Assembly (NCBI RefSeq): GCF_033705735.1
Contig: NZ_CP131130.1
Span: 561,001 to 625,000, forward strand
Source of the DNA: Shinella zoogloeoides
GTDB taxonomy: Bacteria > Pseudomonadota > Alphaproteobacteria > Rhizobiales > Rhizobiaceae
Direction: 5' to 3'
Length of the DNA stretch: 64,000 bases
Under the pieces are notes generated by a model that saw only the letters and a list, made by a program, of their open reading frames with translations, made no database searches and was not told where the DNA came from. Within the stretch, counting starts at the first letter, position 1; each line of letters starts with the position of its first letter. The translations under genes were made by a program, and so were the position numbers. Shown in pieces: positions 50,257 through 59,542 of this stretch.

Positions 50257-52905
50257 TCAGCCCTTCAGCATGCGCTCCACGATGTCGGACACGTCGGAGG
50301 AGAGCTTTTCGCCCGCGGCGATGGTGCGCAGCGCGTTGCGGGCGTGGTCGGAGCGCACCTCCTCCAGCGCCCGCCAGGAGCGCATGGAGGTAAGGATGCG
50401 CGCGGCGAGCTGCGGGTTCTTCGGGTCGATCTCGAGGATCTGCTCGGCAAGGAACCGGTAGCCCGCGCCGTCCGCCCGGTTGAAGCCGGTCGGGTTGGAG
50501 AAGGCGAAGGTGCCGACAAGCGCGCGCACGCGGTTCGGGTTCGCCTTGTTGAAATGCGGGCTCGTCATCAGCGCCTTGACGCGTTCCAGCGCGCCGTCGC
50601 CGGGAATGGTCGACTGGATGGAGAACCATTTGTCGATGACCAGCGCATTGTCGGCAAAGCGGGCGCGGAAGGTCTCCAGCGCCGCCGCGGTTTCCGGCGC
50701 ATCGGGGAAGCGGTGGGCGAGCACGGTCAGCGCCGCGCTGAGATCCGTCATGTTGTCGGCGCTTGCGAAGGCCTGTGCCGCGCGGGCCGGCGTGCCGTCG
50801 GAAACGGCGAGATAGGCGAGCGCCGCGTTGCGCAGCGCGCGCTGGCCGGCGCTTGCCGCATCCGGCGTGAAGGCGCCTTCGGTGCGGTTGGTGTCGAACA
50901 GCTTCGCGAAGGCGGCGGGATCGCGGTTCGCGACGAAGGCGAGCACGGCTTCGCGGCCGGTGCGGATGGCGTCCGGGTCGTTGTTGCTGCCGAGCTCGCG
51001 GGCGATGTCGGATTCGGAGGGCAGGGCCAGCGCCTGCGCGCGGAAGGCCGGCTCCAGCGCCTCGTCGCCGGCAATGGCGATCAGGGTATCGGCGAGAACC
51101 GCATTGGTTTCCACCGGCTCGCCCGCCCGCGCCTTGCGCGCAGCCTCGACGAGGTTCGGCAGGGCAAGATCGTTCAGCGCCTGCCAGCGGGAGAAGAGGT
51201 CGCTATCGTGGCGGGCGATCTGGGCGAGGTCGGCCGGAGCCTGCTCGAAATGCAGGTTGATCGGCGCGGAGAAGCTGCGGTTGAGCGAGACCACCGGGCG
51301 CGAGGCGATGCCGGAGAAGGTGACGGTCTGGCGGCGCTCCTTGAGGTGCAGCACGTCGCCGGTCACATCCGCGCCGCTGACGGCGCTGGGTGTGGCTTCC
51401 GACCCGTCAACCAGCAGCAGGCCGAAGCGCAGCGGAATGTGCATCGGCTCCTTGGTCGCCTGGCCGGGCGTCGGCGGGATCATCTGCTCCAGCGACAGGG
51501 TGAATTCGCCCTTCGCCTGGTCGTAGCTGCACGAGACGCTGACGAGCGGCGTGCCGGCCTGATGATACCAGAGCGAGAACTGCGAAAGGTCGACGCCGTT
51601 CGCGTCTTCGAAGCATTTGACGAAATCCTCGATCGTCGCGGCATCGCCGTCGTGCCGCTCGAAATAGAGGTCCATGCCCTTCTTGAAGCCGTCGGTCCCG
51701 ACGATGGTCGCGATCATGCGCGTCACCTCGGAGCCCTTCTCGTAGACGGTCGTCGTGTAGAAGTTGTTGATCTCGCGGTATTTCGTCGGGCGCACCGGAT
51801 GGGCGAGGGGGCCGGCATCCTCCGGGAACTGCTCCGACTTCAGGTGCCGCACCTCGGCGATGCGCTTGACGGCGCGCGAGCGCTGGTCGGCGGAGAATTC
51901 GTGGTCGCGGTAGACCGTCAGGCCTTCCTTCAGGCAGAGCTGGAACCAGTCACGGCAGGTGACGCGGTTGCCGGTCCAGTTGTGGAAATATTCGTGGGCG
52001 ATGATCGCCTCGATATTCGCATAGTCCTGGTCGGTCGCGGTTTCCGGGTCGGCGAGGACGTATTTGTCGTTGAAGACGTTGAGCCCCTTGTTCTCCATGG
52101 CGCCCATGTTGAAGTCGGAGACGGCGACGATCATGAAGATGTCGAGGTCGTATTCGCGGCCGAACACCTCCTCGTCCCATTTCATCGAGCGCTTCAGCGC
52201 ATCCATCGCATAGGCCGCGCGCAGCTCCTTGCCGTGCTCGACATAGATCTTCAGCGTCACCTCGCGGCCGGACATCGTCGTGAACGTGTCCTCGACCACG
52301 CCGAGATCGCCGGCAACGAGCGCGAAGAGATAGGAGGGCTTGGGATGCGGGTCGAACCAGGCGGCGAAATGCTTGCCTTCGCCGTAGCCCGCGCCGCCGA
52401 GGAAGTTGCCGTTGGAGAGCAGGAGCGGGCAGCTCGCCTTGTCGGCGATGATGTTGACCGTGTAGACGGCGAGCACGTCCGGTCGGTCGGGGAAATAGGT
52501 GATGCGGCGGAAGCCCTCGGCCTCGCACTGCGTGCAATAGACGCCGTTCGTGCGGTAGAGGCCCATGAGCTGGGTATTGGCCTCGGGATTGATCATCGTG
52601 GTGATCGTAATCTCGAAGGGCTCGCTCGCCGGCAGGTCGCGGATCGTCAGGCTGTCGGGCTTGGCGTCGTAGCGGGCGGCGTCCATCTCCATCTGGTCGA
52701 AGAGGAGGCCGGTCATGACCAGCTCGTCGCCGTCGAGGACGAGCGGCGCGGCAAGGTCGGCGCCTTCGCGGCGGTGGAAGATGAGGCGCGCCTCGACCTT
52801 GGTTTCCGTCGGGTCCAGTTCGAAGGTCAGATCGACGCGCTCGAGAACGAAGTCAGTCTGGCGATAGTCCGCCAGGTGGATGATCTGGCCGTTCTCTGTC
52901 CGCAT
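50257..52905 (-). CDS. pepN: Aminopeptidase N (PepN, family M1)
   Basis: An 882-residue zinc metallopeptidase that removes N-terminal residues from peptides in the cytoplasm. The substrate-binding GAMEN motif lies in FNMGAMENKGLNVF near 265-278; zinc ligands are H304, H308 and E327 in HEYFHNWTGNR and LCLKEGLTV; the C-terminal half is the DUF3458-type helical domain of PepN. The length and domain order fit E. coli PepN. I chose the ATG at 52905 (MRTENGQIIHLADY); upstream codons lack resemblance. Its stop is nine bases from the convergent VOC gene. Confidence 0.95.
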   Translation of the reverse strand: MRTENGQIIHLADYRQTDFVLERVDLTFELDPTETKVEARLIFHRREGADLAAPLVLDGDELVMTGLLFDQMEMDAARYDAKPDSLTIRDLPASEPFEITITTMINPEANTQLMGLYRTNGVYCTQCEAEGFRRITYFPDRPDVLAVYTVNIIADKASCPLLLSNGNFLGGAGYGEGKHFAAWFDPHPKPSYLFALVAGDLGVVEDTFTTMSGREVTLKIYVEHGKELRAAYAMDALKRSMKWDEEVFGREYDLDIFMIVAVSDFNMGAMENKGLNVFNDKYVLADPETATDQDYANIEAIIAHEYFHNWTGNRVTCRDWFQLCLKEGLTVYRDHEFSADQRSRAVKRIAEVRHLKSEQFPEDAGPLAHPVRPTKYREINNFYTTTVYEKGSEVTRMIATIVGTDGFKKGMDLYFERHDGDAATIEDFVKCFEDANGVDLSQFSLWYHQAGTPLVSVSCSYDQAKGEFTLSLEQMIPPTPGQATKEPMHIPLRFGLLLVDGSEATPSAVSGADVTGDVLHLKERRQTVTFSGIASRPVVSLNRSFSAPINLHFEQAPADLAQIARHDSDLFSRWQALNDLALPNLVEAARKARAGEPVETNAVLADTLIAIAGDEALEPAFRAQALALPSESDIARELGSNNDPDAIRTGREAVLAFVANRDPAAFAKLFDTNRTEGAFTPDAASAGQRALRNAALAYLAVSDGTPARAAQAFASADNMTDLSAALTVLAHRFPDAPETAAALETFRARFADNALVIDKWFSIQSTIPGDGALERVKALMTSPHFNKANPNRVRALVGTFAFSNPTGFNRADGAGYRFLAEQILEIDPKNPQLAARILTSMRSWRALEEVRSDHARNALRTIAAGEKLSSDVSDIVERMLKG

Positions 52906-53227
52906 GGATATGTCCTGCTCTATGCCGCCCGGCCCCTCGTGCCTGTGCATGGCGGAAGGAGCGCCGGGACGGTCTGCCCCCAAGTTCAACGAATTGATAG
53001 GACGATTGGCTTAACATCTCATTTCCAAGGGAAAGCTGAAATCACAAAATCGTGCCGTCCCGGCACAGCATTTCTTTGGTCCGGTCCGATCAAAATTATC
53101 CGCAATGTATCACGAGAATTCATCGTACCCGGCCAGCAATGCGGCTAGACTTGCGATCGTCTGAATCGGTTCTCCGATCATCCTCAGTTCCCGAAGCCAC
53201 GGCCGGCCCGCCGTGACGAGTTCCCGC

Positions 53228-54166
53228 ATGGACGTCCAGTCTCCCGATCCCATGAAGGGGATTTGCCTGAAGGTCGCCTCGGTGGTGACGTTCCTGTGCA
53301 TGTCGACGCTCATCAAGGCAGCCGGCAAGGACATTCCGGCGGGCCAGATCACCTTCCTGCGCTCCGCCTTCGCCATGGTGCCGATCCTCGTCTTCCTCGG
53401 CCTGCACGGGCAGTTGCGCGACGCCTTCCGCACGAAGGACATTTTCGGGCATTTCAAGCGCGGCTTCGTCGGCATCCTCTCCATGGGCTTCGGCTTCTAC
53501 GGGCTCGTGCACCTGCCCCTGCCGGAATCCATCGCGCTCGGCTATGCGCTGCCGCTCTTCACCGTCATGATCGCCGCCGTCTTCCTCAAGGAGCGCGTCG
53601 GCCTCTATCGCTGGACGGCCGTTCTCGTCGGCCTCGTCGGCGTCGCGATCATCAGCTGGCCGCGCCTCACGCTGTTCCGCAGCGGCGGCATGGGCTCGTC
53701 GGAGGCGATGGGCGTGCTCGCCATGCTGGCCTTCGGCGTGCTCGGCTCCTGCGCCATGGTGCTGGTGCGCAAGCTGGTGCAGACGGAGCGCACGCCGACC
53801 ATCGTGATCTATTTCTCGCTCTTCGCCTCGCTCTTCTCGCTCGGCACGCTGCCCTTCGGCTGGATTGCGCTCGGTTGGCAATCGCTCGTCCTGATGGCGC
53901 TCGCCGGCTTCTGCGGCGGCATCGCGCAATTGCTGCTGACGTCGAGCTACCGCTATGCCGACGTCTCCACCATCGCGCCCTTCGAATATACGTCCATCGT
54001 GCTCGGCCTGGTCATCGGCTACGTCCTGTTCGGCGACGTGCCGACGCGCACCATGCTCCTCGGCACCGCCATCGTCGTCAGCGCCGGCATCTTCGTGATC
54101 TTTCGCGAGCATCGGCTCGACCTGAAGCGCCGCGCCGAATTGCGGCACAAGCTTCCTCAGGGCTGA
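53228..54166 (+). CDS. DMT-family transporter (EamA domains)
   Basis: A 312-residue inner-membrane protein with ten predicted helices in two EamA repeats: about 10-145 (ICLKVASVVTFLCMSTLIKA, PAGQITFLRSAFAMVPILVF, PLPESIALGYALPLFTVMIA) and 155-295 (GVLAMLAFGVLGSCAMVLVR, ADVSTIAPFEYTSIVLGLVI). The family exports metabolites such as amino acids or nucleosides, or takes up drugs; substrate is not predictable. A GTG start 15 bases upstream is also possible. Its 3' end overlaps the convergent MFS gene by ten bases. Confidence 0.87.
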   Translation: MDVQSPDPMKGICLKVASVVTFLCMSTLIKAAGKDIPAGQITFLRSAFAMVPILVFLGLHGQLRDAFRTKDIFGHFKRGFVGILSMGFGFYGLVHLPLPESIALGYALPLFTVMIAAVFLKERVGLYRWTAVLVGLVGVAIISWPRLTLFRSGGMGSSEAMGVLAMLAFGVLGSCAMVLVRKLVQTERTPTIVIYFSLFASLFSLGTLPFGWIALGWQSLVLMALAGFCGGIAQLLLTSSYRYADVSTIAPFEYTSIVLGLVIGYVLFGDVPTRTMLLGTAIVVSAGIFVIFREHRLDLKRRAELRHKLPQG

Positions 54167-55443
54167 CGCCATTCCGGCGTCGTCGTATCCTCCACCAGTT
54201 CCTCGGGCACCGCATCCGGCTGGAGCGCCGCCGCCGCGGCATCGGCGGCGAGCGGCTGCGCCGCCATGGCCTGGAAATCCGTCTTGGCGACGAGGCCGTC
54301 GTTTTCCTCGCGCCGGCGGATGCGCCAGGCGGCATAGGCGCCGTAGAGCAGGAAATAGACGGCGAGCACCGCAAAGAGCGAACCGGGGCCGAAGCGATCC
54401 ATGATGGGACCGACCATGATGGGGCCGGAGATCGTCCCGACGCCGTAGACGATCATCATGCCGGAGGAAACCTCGACATATTCGTCCGGCTGCGCCCGGT
54501 CGTTGGCATGGGCGACATTCAGCGCATAGATCGGGAAGATCACCGAGCCGACGCAGGCGGCGACGATATAGAGAAGGACCGGCGGCCCGCCGGCCACGAG
54601 CGCCATGACGAGGCAGGAGACCGTTCCCACCGCGCCGCAGGCGACCATGACGAGGCGGCGGTCCATCCGGTCGGAGGCCCGGCCGATCGGGATCTGCGAG
54701 AGGGAGCTGCCGATGAGCACCGAGGCGAGCAGCGTCGCGCCCTCGGCGGTCGTCAGCCCGCTGCGCTGCGTGAAGACGCCGCCGAGATTGAGCCAGGCGC
54801 CGGAGAGCGCGCCGGCGAGGAACGCCCCGACCACGGCGACGGGCGAGCGGCGATAGAGCGTCGGAACGTTGAAGCGCACCTGCGTCGGCGCCGCCGGCAG
54901 CGGCGAGGAGGTGAGGGCGGTCGGCAGCAGCGCGACCGAGAAGATGATGCCGCAGAGGATGAAGAGCGTCGTGTTGGACGGATCGCCGAGCGGCACGAGA
55001 TATTGCCCGCCGATCGTGCCGACCATGGTCGTGATCAGGTAGATCGAGAAGACCGAGCCGCGATTGTCGTTGGTCACCTTCTCGTTCAGCCAGCTTTCGA
55101 TGATGAGATAGCTGCCGGAAATGGCGAAGCCCGATATGGCGCGGAACAGCATCCAGGCCGGCCAGTCCACGACGAGCGCGCAGAGCAGGATGGCGATGGC
55201 GAGCATCGTGGTCAGCGCGACGAACACCCGCACATGGCCGACAAGCAGCACGAATTTCGGTGTGACGATGCAGGAGAGCGTGAAGCCGATCGTGTAGCCC
55301 GTCGCGATCATCGAGATCGTCTGCGTCGACCAGCCTTCCGCGACCGCGCGCACCGGCACGACATAGCTCTGGAGGCCGAAGGCCACCATCATCAGGAGGG
55401 TGGACAGCATCAGGCTGAGGATCGGCACGAGGCTCGCCAGCAT
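54157..55443 (-). CDS. Major facilitator superfamily transporter (YcaD-like)
   Basis: A 428-residue protein with twelve helices. RAISGFAISGSYLIIESWLN near 104-123 and the loop ERASDRMDRR-type motif (IGRASDRMDRRLVM near 250-263) are MFS signatures, and the EsWLn block is characteristic of the YcaD/YfkF subgroup. The Ala-rich C-terminal 45 residues are a soluble cytoplasmic tail. The substrate is unknown. The ends overlap with the DMT gene tail to tail, so termination must occur within coding DNA. Confidence 0.87.
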   Translation of the reverse strand: MLASLVPILSLMLSTLLMMVAFGLQSYVVPVRAVAEGWSTQTISMIATGYTIGFTLSCIVTPKFVLLVGHVRVFVALTTMLAIAILLCALVVDWPAWMLFRAISGFAISGSYLIIESWLNEKVTNDNRGSVFSIYLITTMVGTIGGQYLVPLGDPSNTTLFILCGIIFSVALLPTALTSSPLPAAPTQVRFNVPTLYRRSPVAVVGAFLAGALSGAWLNLGGVFTQRSGLTTAEGATLLASVLIGSSLSQIPIGRASDRMDRRLVMVACGAVGTVSCLVMALVAGGPPVLLYIVAACVGSVIFPIYALNVAHANDRAQPDEYVEVSSGMMIVYGVGTISGPIMVGPIMDRFGPGSLFAVLAVYFLLYGAYAAWRIRRREENDGLVAKTDFQAMAAQPLAADAAAAALQPDAVPEELVEDTTTPEWRQP

Positions 55444-55806
55444 GGGGGCTCCGGAAAAGGCGGGATGCGTTCGCTTGCGACTGTTGCTCTATTGCGCCGC
55501 CCGCGCGCTGTCCACTGCGACAACGGCTGGCGTAAAGAGATGGTCATGAAAAGGAGAGGGTTGCAACTTCCCGGAAGGGTCGTACTGAAAGGAAGCGTCG
55601 GGCAAATGCCCGGCAAAAAGAAAGAAGGTGAGACGTTTGAAAATCCGGCTTACGCCGGTCATCAGATCCAGGACTTGGCGCTTCACCCTGACGACCAGCC
55701 AAGAAACGGGAACCGGCCTTCGGCCCGGTCTCCACCGGAGGAGAGGTGTCTCACCTCCTCACGATGGCGATCATATCGCGGCCCGGGGGCCGCTTTCAAA
55801 GCGGCC
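55444..55806. other. 363-base intergenic region with several hairpins
   Basis: No gene supported. It contains several short hairpins: CCGGC-TTAC-GCCGG near 55652, ACCGG-CCTTCGGC-CCGGT near 55713, GAGGTG-TCTC-CACCTC-like pairs near 55741, and a perfect GGCCGCTTT-C-AAAGCGGCC stem at 55788-55806 directly after the stop of the minus-strand small gene. Together this looks like a 3' or 5' untranslated structure, or a small RNA, but there is no clear promoter-terminator pair. Confidence 0.4.
55788..55806 (-). terminator. Hairpin at the end of the small gene 55807-55950
   Basis: GGCCGCTTT-G-AAAGCGGCC on the minus strand, beginning right at the stop codon. A perfect nine-base stem, but followed by CCCGGG and not by a T-tract, so its role as terminator is uncertain. 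Confidence 0.4.
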
Positions 55807-55950
55807 TCAGTTGGGCAGGAAGGCCTTGAGCGGATCGCGGCGCTGCACGGCGTCGCGGGGCAGGGAAGCGAGCACCGAATATTCCCGCGCGGCGTTCACG
55901 GCGGCGCGGATATCGGCGATATCGGACATCAGCTTGCGGATCGTGGCCAT
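55807..55950 (-). CDS. Small helical protein (47 residues)
   Basis: A 47-residue protein beginning MATIRKLMSDIADIRAAVNA and ending LKAFLPN. It is basic and mostly one long helix. It resembles small rhizobial proteins of unknown role near DUF1127-type peptides, but I am not certain. The start is well supported by GGAGCAAG eight bases upstream. A second small gene lies 52 bases upstream on the same strand, so they may be one transcript. Confidence 0.55.
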   Translation of the reverse strand: MATIRKLMSDIADIRAAVNAAREYSVLASLPRDAVQRRDPLKAFLPN

Positions 55951-56002
55951 GGCTTGCTCCTGCGGTCGTCTGGAGAGGGCATGGACGCGCCCTCGCATTC
56001 GC

Positions 56003-56179
56003 TCAGCGCGTGATGAACTCGGAGAAGAGCTGGGCGGGGCGGTTGATGCGGGCAAAGCCGGCGGCCGTGAGCTGCTCGTTGGCCGGGGCAGCGATGCCGC
56101 CGAAGCCGCGGCCGGCGCGAAGACCGGAATGGCGGAGCGTCTCGAAGCTCGAATGAATGGGCCGAAAACGGGCGGTCAT
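56003..56179 (-). CDS. Small protein of unknown function (58 residues)
   Basis: A 58-residue basic protein (MTARFRPIHSSFETLRHSGL...). I recognise no family. The C-terminal stretch AGFARINRPAQLFSEFITR has a helix with aromatic residues. A weak GGAATCG site precedes the ATG. It shares orientation with the 47-residue gene downstream. Support is only the open frame, the codon pattern and the neighbour, so it could be a chance frame. Confidence 0.4.
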   Translation of the reverse strand: MTARFRPIHSSFETLRHSGLRAGRGFGGIAAPANEQLTAAGFARINRPAQLFSEFITR

Positions 56180-56390
56180 GGGTCGATTCCTTAAATCCTG
56201 TCCTCCCGTTTGTTTATATTGCACCGCAACATTGATTTCGCAATGCGACATTCTGCCCGGCAGATATGTGCAATTCGCATGGCTGCTGAAATATTTTGTT
56301 CATGCTTGAGGCAGATTCGCGGCAAGGCGCTTGAGGGTTGGCAGGAGGTTGCGGCCAAGTCCTTGAAAAGACTGATTGTCCTTTCCCGTG

Positions 56391-57251
56391 TCAGCCCTTG
56401 AGCCCTGCGCGGAAGGCAAGGAGGTCCTGCCAGGCCAGCCGCTTGCTGATCGGCGCCGTCACGAGATCCTGTGGATGGAGCGTCGCGAAGGCGGGGACCG
56501 TGCGGCCGGCAACCTCGATGTCGCGCCATTCCCCGCGCAACTGGTGGATCGTATCGTTGGAGCGCAGGAGGAAGCGCGCGGCGAAATTGCCGAGGATCAG
56601 CAGGTGATTCGGCTCGGCAAGCGCGATCTGCCGCTCGATGAAAGGCCGGCAGATATCGGCTTCGCGCTGCGACGGCGGCCGGTTGCCCGGCGGGCGCCAC
56701 GGCACGACATTGGTCAGGAGCAGGTCGGCGCGGGCGAGCCCGATGCCGGCGAGCATGCGGTCGAGCATCGCGCCCTGCCGGCCGGAGAAGGGCTGGCCGT
56801 CGCGGTCATCCTCGGCATTCGGCATGGCGCCGATCACCATGACGGAGGGTTTCGCATTACCCTCAGCAAAGACGAGGCAGCGCGCGCTGGTCTTGAGGTT
56901 GCAGCCGTTGAAGCCTTCCATCGCCGTGCGCAGCTCGTCCAGCGAACGGGCGCTGGCGGCGGCGAATTCCGCCTCCGCCACGGCCTGGCTGTCCGGGATC
57001 GAGACATTCGGCATCGGGGCAGGGGTGGCGGGCCGCGCTTGCTCTTGCCGCGCGGGGGCCTGCCGGGCCGGTGCCTGAACCGCGGGTGCGGCCTCCTGTC
57101 GGGGCTGTGCGCCCCGCGCCGCGCGCATCGCCTCGAATTCGGCGATGCGGTCGACCGCCTCCTCCTCCAGCAGCCATTCCACGCCCGCATCCGCATAGAA
57201 ATGCAGAAGCGAACGGAGCTGTTCGGGATGGAGGTCTCTGGCGGCGTTCAT
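56391..57251 (-). CDS. Uracil-DNA glycosylase family protein (atypical motif 1)
   Basis: A 286-residue protein. Residues 1-100 are an Ala/Pro/Gln-rich linker; the UDG fold covers about 105-280. Motif 1, normally GEAPG in type 4 enzymes, is GAMPNAEDDRDGQPFSGRQG here (about 140-159); motif 3 is LHPQDLVTAP near 261-270. Cysteines in GCNLKTSARC and ICRPFIERQ partly match iron-sulfur ligands of type 4 UDGs. The catalytic-type Glu of motif 1 is missing, so true uracil excision is uncertain. I chose the ATG at 57251; a GTG nine bases upstream is possible. Confidence 0.8.
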   Translation of the reverse strand: MNAARDLHPEQLRSLLHFYADAGVEWLLEEEAVDRIAEFEAMRAARGAQPRQEAAPAVQAPARQAPARQEQARPATPAPMPNVSIPDSQAVAEAEFAAASARSLDELRTAMEGFNGCNLKTSARCLVFAEGNAKPSVMVIGAMPNAEDDRDGQPFSGRQGAMLDRMLAGIGLARADLLLTNVVPWRPPGNRPPSQREADICRPFIERQIALAEPNHLLILGNFAARFLLRSNDTIHQLRGEWRDIEVAGRTVPAFATLHPQDLVTAPISKRLAWQDLLAFRAGLKG

Positions 57252-57296
57252 GCGGCGCACCTTAGCGAAGCGACGGACGGGAGGAAAGCGCCCGCG

Positions 57297-58589
57297 TCAC
57301 GCCGCCCACTGCGCGACGTCCTCGCTTTCGCCGATGAGCGCAAGGCCGTGGGCGATGGAGAGGAGTTCGCCGCCCGTCTCGATCTTTCCGGCATCGAAGC
57401 GGCGGTTGAAGATGTTCCGCACGGCCGGCACGAAGGAGGTGCCGCCGGTGAGGAACACCTTGTCGACCTCCGCCGGTGCCGTATGGGTCTTTTCCAGCAC
57501 CTCGTCGAGCGCGCCCTCGATGCGGGCGAGGTCCGGCGCGATCCAGCCTTCGAAATCGGCGCGCTTCACCACCTTGCGGCCGGCGGCGCCGAGCGGGGCG
57601 AAGTCGAATTCCGCTTCGTCGGAGGAAGAGAGCGCCATCTTGGTCGCGGAGATCGCCTGGTAGAGCGGATAGCCCTCGTCATGCTCGACGAGGTCGATGA
57701 AGAGCTCCAGCTTTTCCGGCTCCAGCGCCGAACGCACCAGCGACTTTAGGTCGGTGAATTCCCGCGTCGTCTTGAAGATCGAAAGCTGGTTCCAGCGCGC
57801 GAAATTGGCGTAGTAGCCGCTCGGCACCTCCAGCACCTTGTCGAAGCTCCTGAAATGCGTGCCCTTGCCGATTTCCGGCGCCACGAGATGGTCGATCATG
57901 CGCGCATCGAAATGGTCGCCCGCAATGCCGACGCCCGAATGGCCGATGGGCCGTGCCGCCAGCCGGCCCGCCTGCCGCTCGAAGCGGATCAACGAATAGT
58001 CCGTCGTGCCCCCGCCGAAATCGGCGACCAGCACCGTCGCGTCGCTCTTCAGCGTCTGCGCGAAATAATAGGCCGCCGCGACCGGCTCGAAGACATAGTG
58101 GATCTCCGGAAAGCCGAGCCGTGTCAGCGCGGCGTTGTAGCGCTCCAGCGCAAGGTCCGGGTCCGGGCTTGCGCCGGCGAACTGCACCGGCCGGCCGGCG
58201 ATCACCCGCGAGACGTCCCCCGGCCATTCGTCGCCGGCATAGGCCTTGAGGCGACGCAGGAAGATTTCCATCAGGTCGTCGAAGGCGTGCCGGCGGGCGA
58301 AGATCAGCGTGCCCTGGAAGAGGGCGCTGGCCGCAAAGGTCTTGATCGATTGCAGGAAGCGGCAATCGCCGGGATTGTCGATGAACTGGCGGATCGCCGC
58401 CTGCCCGGCCTCGACCTTCAGCGCCTGCGCGCCGACGACCGGATCCTTCATGAAGGAAAGCGCCGTGCGCATCGTGTCGGTGACGCCGACGCTGCTTTCG
58501 AAGTGCATCGACTGCGTGTCGCTGCCGCCTGTCGCAAGCGCCAGAACCGTGTTGGTCGTGCCGAAATCGAGCCCGAGTGCCCGTGCCAT
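57297..58589 (-). CDS. Hsp70-family protein, YegD-like
   Basis: A 430-residue actin/Hsp70-type ATPase. The phosphate-1 motif is LGLDFGTTNTVLAL at 4-17; ATVLVADFGGGTTDYSLI near 182-199 and VFLTGGTSFVPAVRNIF near 380-396 complete the nucleotide site. The C-terminal substrate domain of DnaK is absent, as in YegD. Function is unsettled; probably chaperone-like. It is transcribed towards the UDG gene, 45 bases apart, and may share its transcript. The start at 58589 gives the family N-terminus MARALGLDFG. Confidence 0.88.
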   Translation of the reverse strand: MARALGLDFGTTNTVLALATGGSDTQSMHFESSVGVTDTMRTALSFMKDPVVGAQALKVEAGQAAIRQFIDNPGDCRFLQSIKTFAASALFQGTLIFARRHAFDDLMEIFLRRLKAYAGDEWPGDVSRVIAGRPVQFAGASPDPDLALERYNAALTRLGFPEIHYVFEPVAAAYYFAQTLKSDATVLVADFGGGTTDYSLIRFERQAGRLAARPIGHSGVGIAGDHFDARMIDHLVAPEIGKGTHFRSFDKVLEVPSGYYANFARWNQLSIFKTTREFTDLKSLVRSALEPEKLELFIDLVEHDEGYPLYQAISATKMALSSSDEAEFDFAPLGAAGRKVVKRADFEGWIAPDLARIEGALDEVLEKTHTAPAEVDKVFLTGGTSFVPAVRNIFNRRFDAGKIETGGELLSIAHGLALIGESEDVAQWAA

Positions 58590-58731
58590 CGCCGTGCCCC
58601 TTTGTCCGCTGGTATGGGTTGAACCGGAGCGAAGGGCTCCGCGCGCGAAAGGGCGCGTCAGGCGTGCCCCGCAATTTGAGAGCGCGCCAGATCGCACAGG
58701 CGGCGGCGGATGGCAAGGGCGGAGGCTGGCC

Positions 58732-59520
58732 TCAGACCGAATGCGCCGCCCCGCCGTCGCAGCGGACGAGGCTGCCGGTCACGTAGCTTGCCGGCGTGCT
58801 GCAGAGGAAGGCGGCGGTCGCGGCGAATTCCTCGACGGTGCCGTAGCGGCGGGCGGGGATCGCCTTTTCCGAGGCCGCGCGCACGTCCTCGACGCTCCTG
58901 CCGCTGCGCTCGGCGGCGGCGGCATCGAGGCTCTTCAGCCGGTCGGTCATGATGCTTCCCGGCAGCAGCATGTTGCTGGTGATGCCGTATTGCGCGACCT
59001 CGCCCGCCAGCGTCTTCGACCAGCCGGCCAGCGCCGGCCGCAGCGTGTTGGAGAGCGCAAGGCCGGGGATCGGCTCGATTACGCCGGAGGAGGCGACGGT
59101 GAGGATGCGGCCCCAGCCACGCTCCTTCATGCCCGGCAGCAGGCGGTTGGTGAGCGTGATGATGCGCAGCACCATGGAATTGAAATAGGCGGCGAGCTTC
59201 TCCTCGCTCATGTCCTCGGTCGAGCCCGGCGTTGGCCCGCCGGAATTGTTGACGAGGATATCGACGCCGCCGAGCTTTTCCGAAACCGCTTTGACCAGCG
59301 TCTCGACGAAGCTCTCGTCGCCCAGATCGGCCTGGACCCAGTCCGCCCGGCCGGGGCCTTCCGCGTTGATGGCCTTGCAATTGGCCTCCAGCACCTCGGT
59401 GCTGCGGCCGCACAGGAGCACATGCGCGCCCTCGCGGGCGAGCGCGACGGCAATACCCTTGCCGAGGCCGCGGGAGGAGGCGAGGACGAGGGCGCGTTTG
59501 CCCGCGATGGCGAGATCCAT
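58732..59520 (-). CDS. SDR-family oxidoreductase lacking the usual Tyr/Lys pair
   Basis: A 262-residue short-chain dehydrogenase-like protein. The nucleotide-binding turn is ASSRGLGKGIA at 14-24 (instead of TGxxxGxG) and NNSGG at 91-95 is the NNAG motif. At the active site, where SDRs have Tyr-x-x-x-Lys, this protein has Ser-x-x-x-Arg (SNTLRPALAGW, S157 and R161), while the serine of VASSG (144-145) remains. This fits an SDR subgroup resembling beta-ketoacyl-ACP reductases that lacks the standard tetrad, so activity is uncertain. The neighbour 22 bases upstream is an FAD-dependent oxidoreductase, possibly in one operon. Confidence 0.85.
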   Translation of the reverse strand: MDLAIAGKRALVLASSRGLGKGIAVALAREGAHVLLCGRSTEVLEANCKAINAEGPGRADWVQADLGDESFVETLVKAVSEKLGGVDILVNNSGGPTPGSTEDMSEEKLAAYFNSMVLRIITLTNRLLPGMKERGWGRILTVASSGVIEPIPGLALSNTLRPALAGWSKTLAGEVAQYGITSNMLLPGSIMTDRLKSLDAAAAERSGRSVEDVRAASEKAIPARRYGTVEEFAATAAFLCSTPASYVTGSLVRCDGGAAHSV

Positions 59521-59542
59521 GGTGAGGTCCTTCCTTTCGGGT

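Noticed and set aside
53263..56013. A 916-codon frame overlapping the DMT and MFS genes.
   Set aside because: It has no domain, is extremely Arg/His/Asp-rich and overlaps two clearly coding genes.
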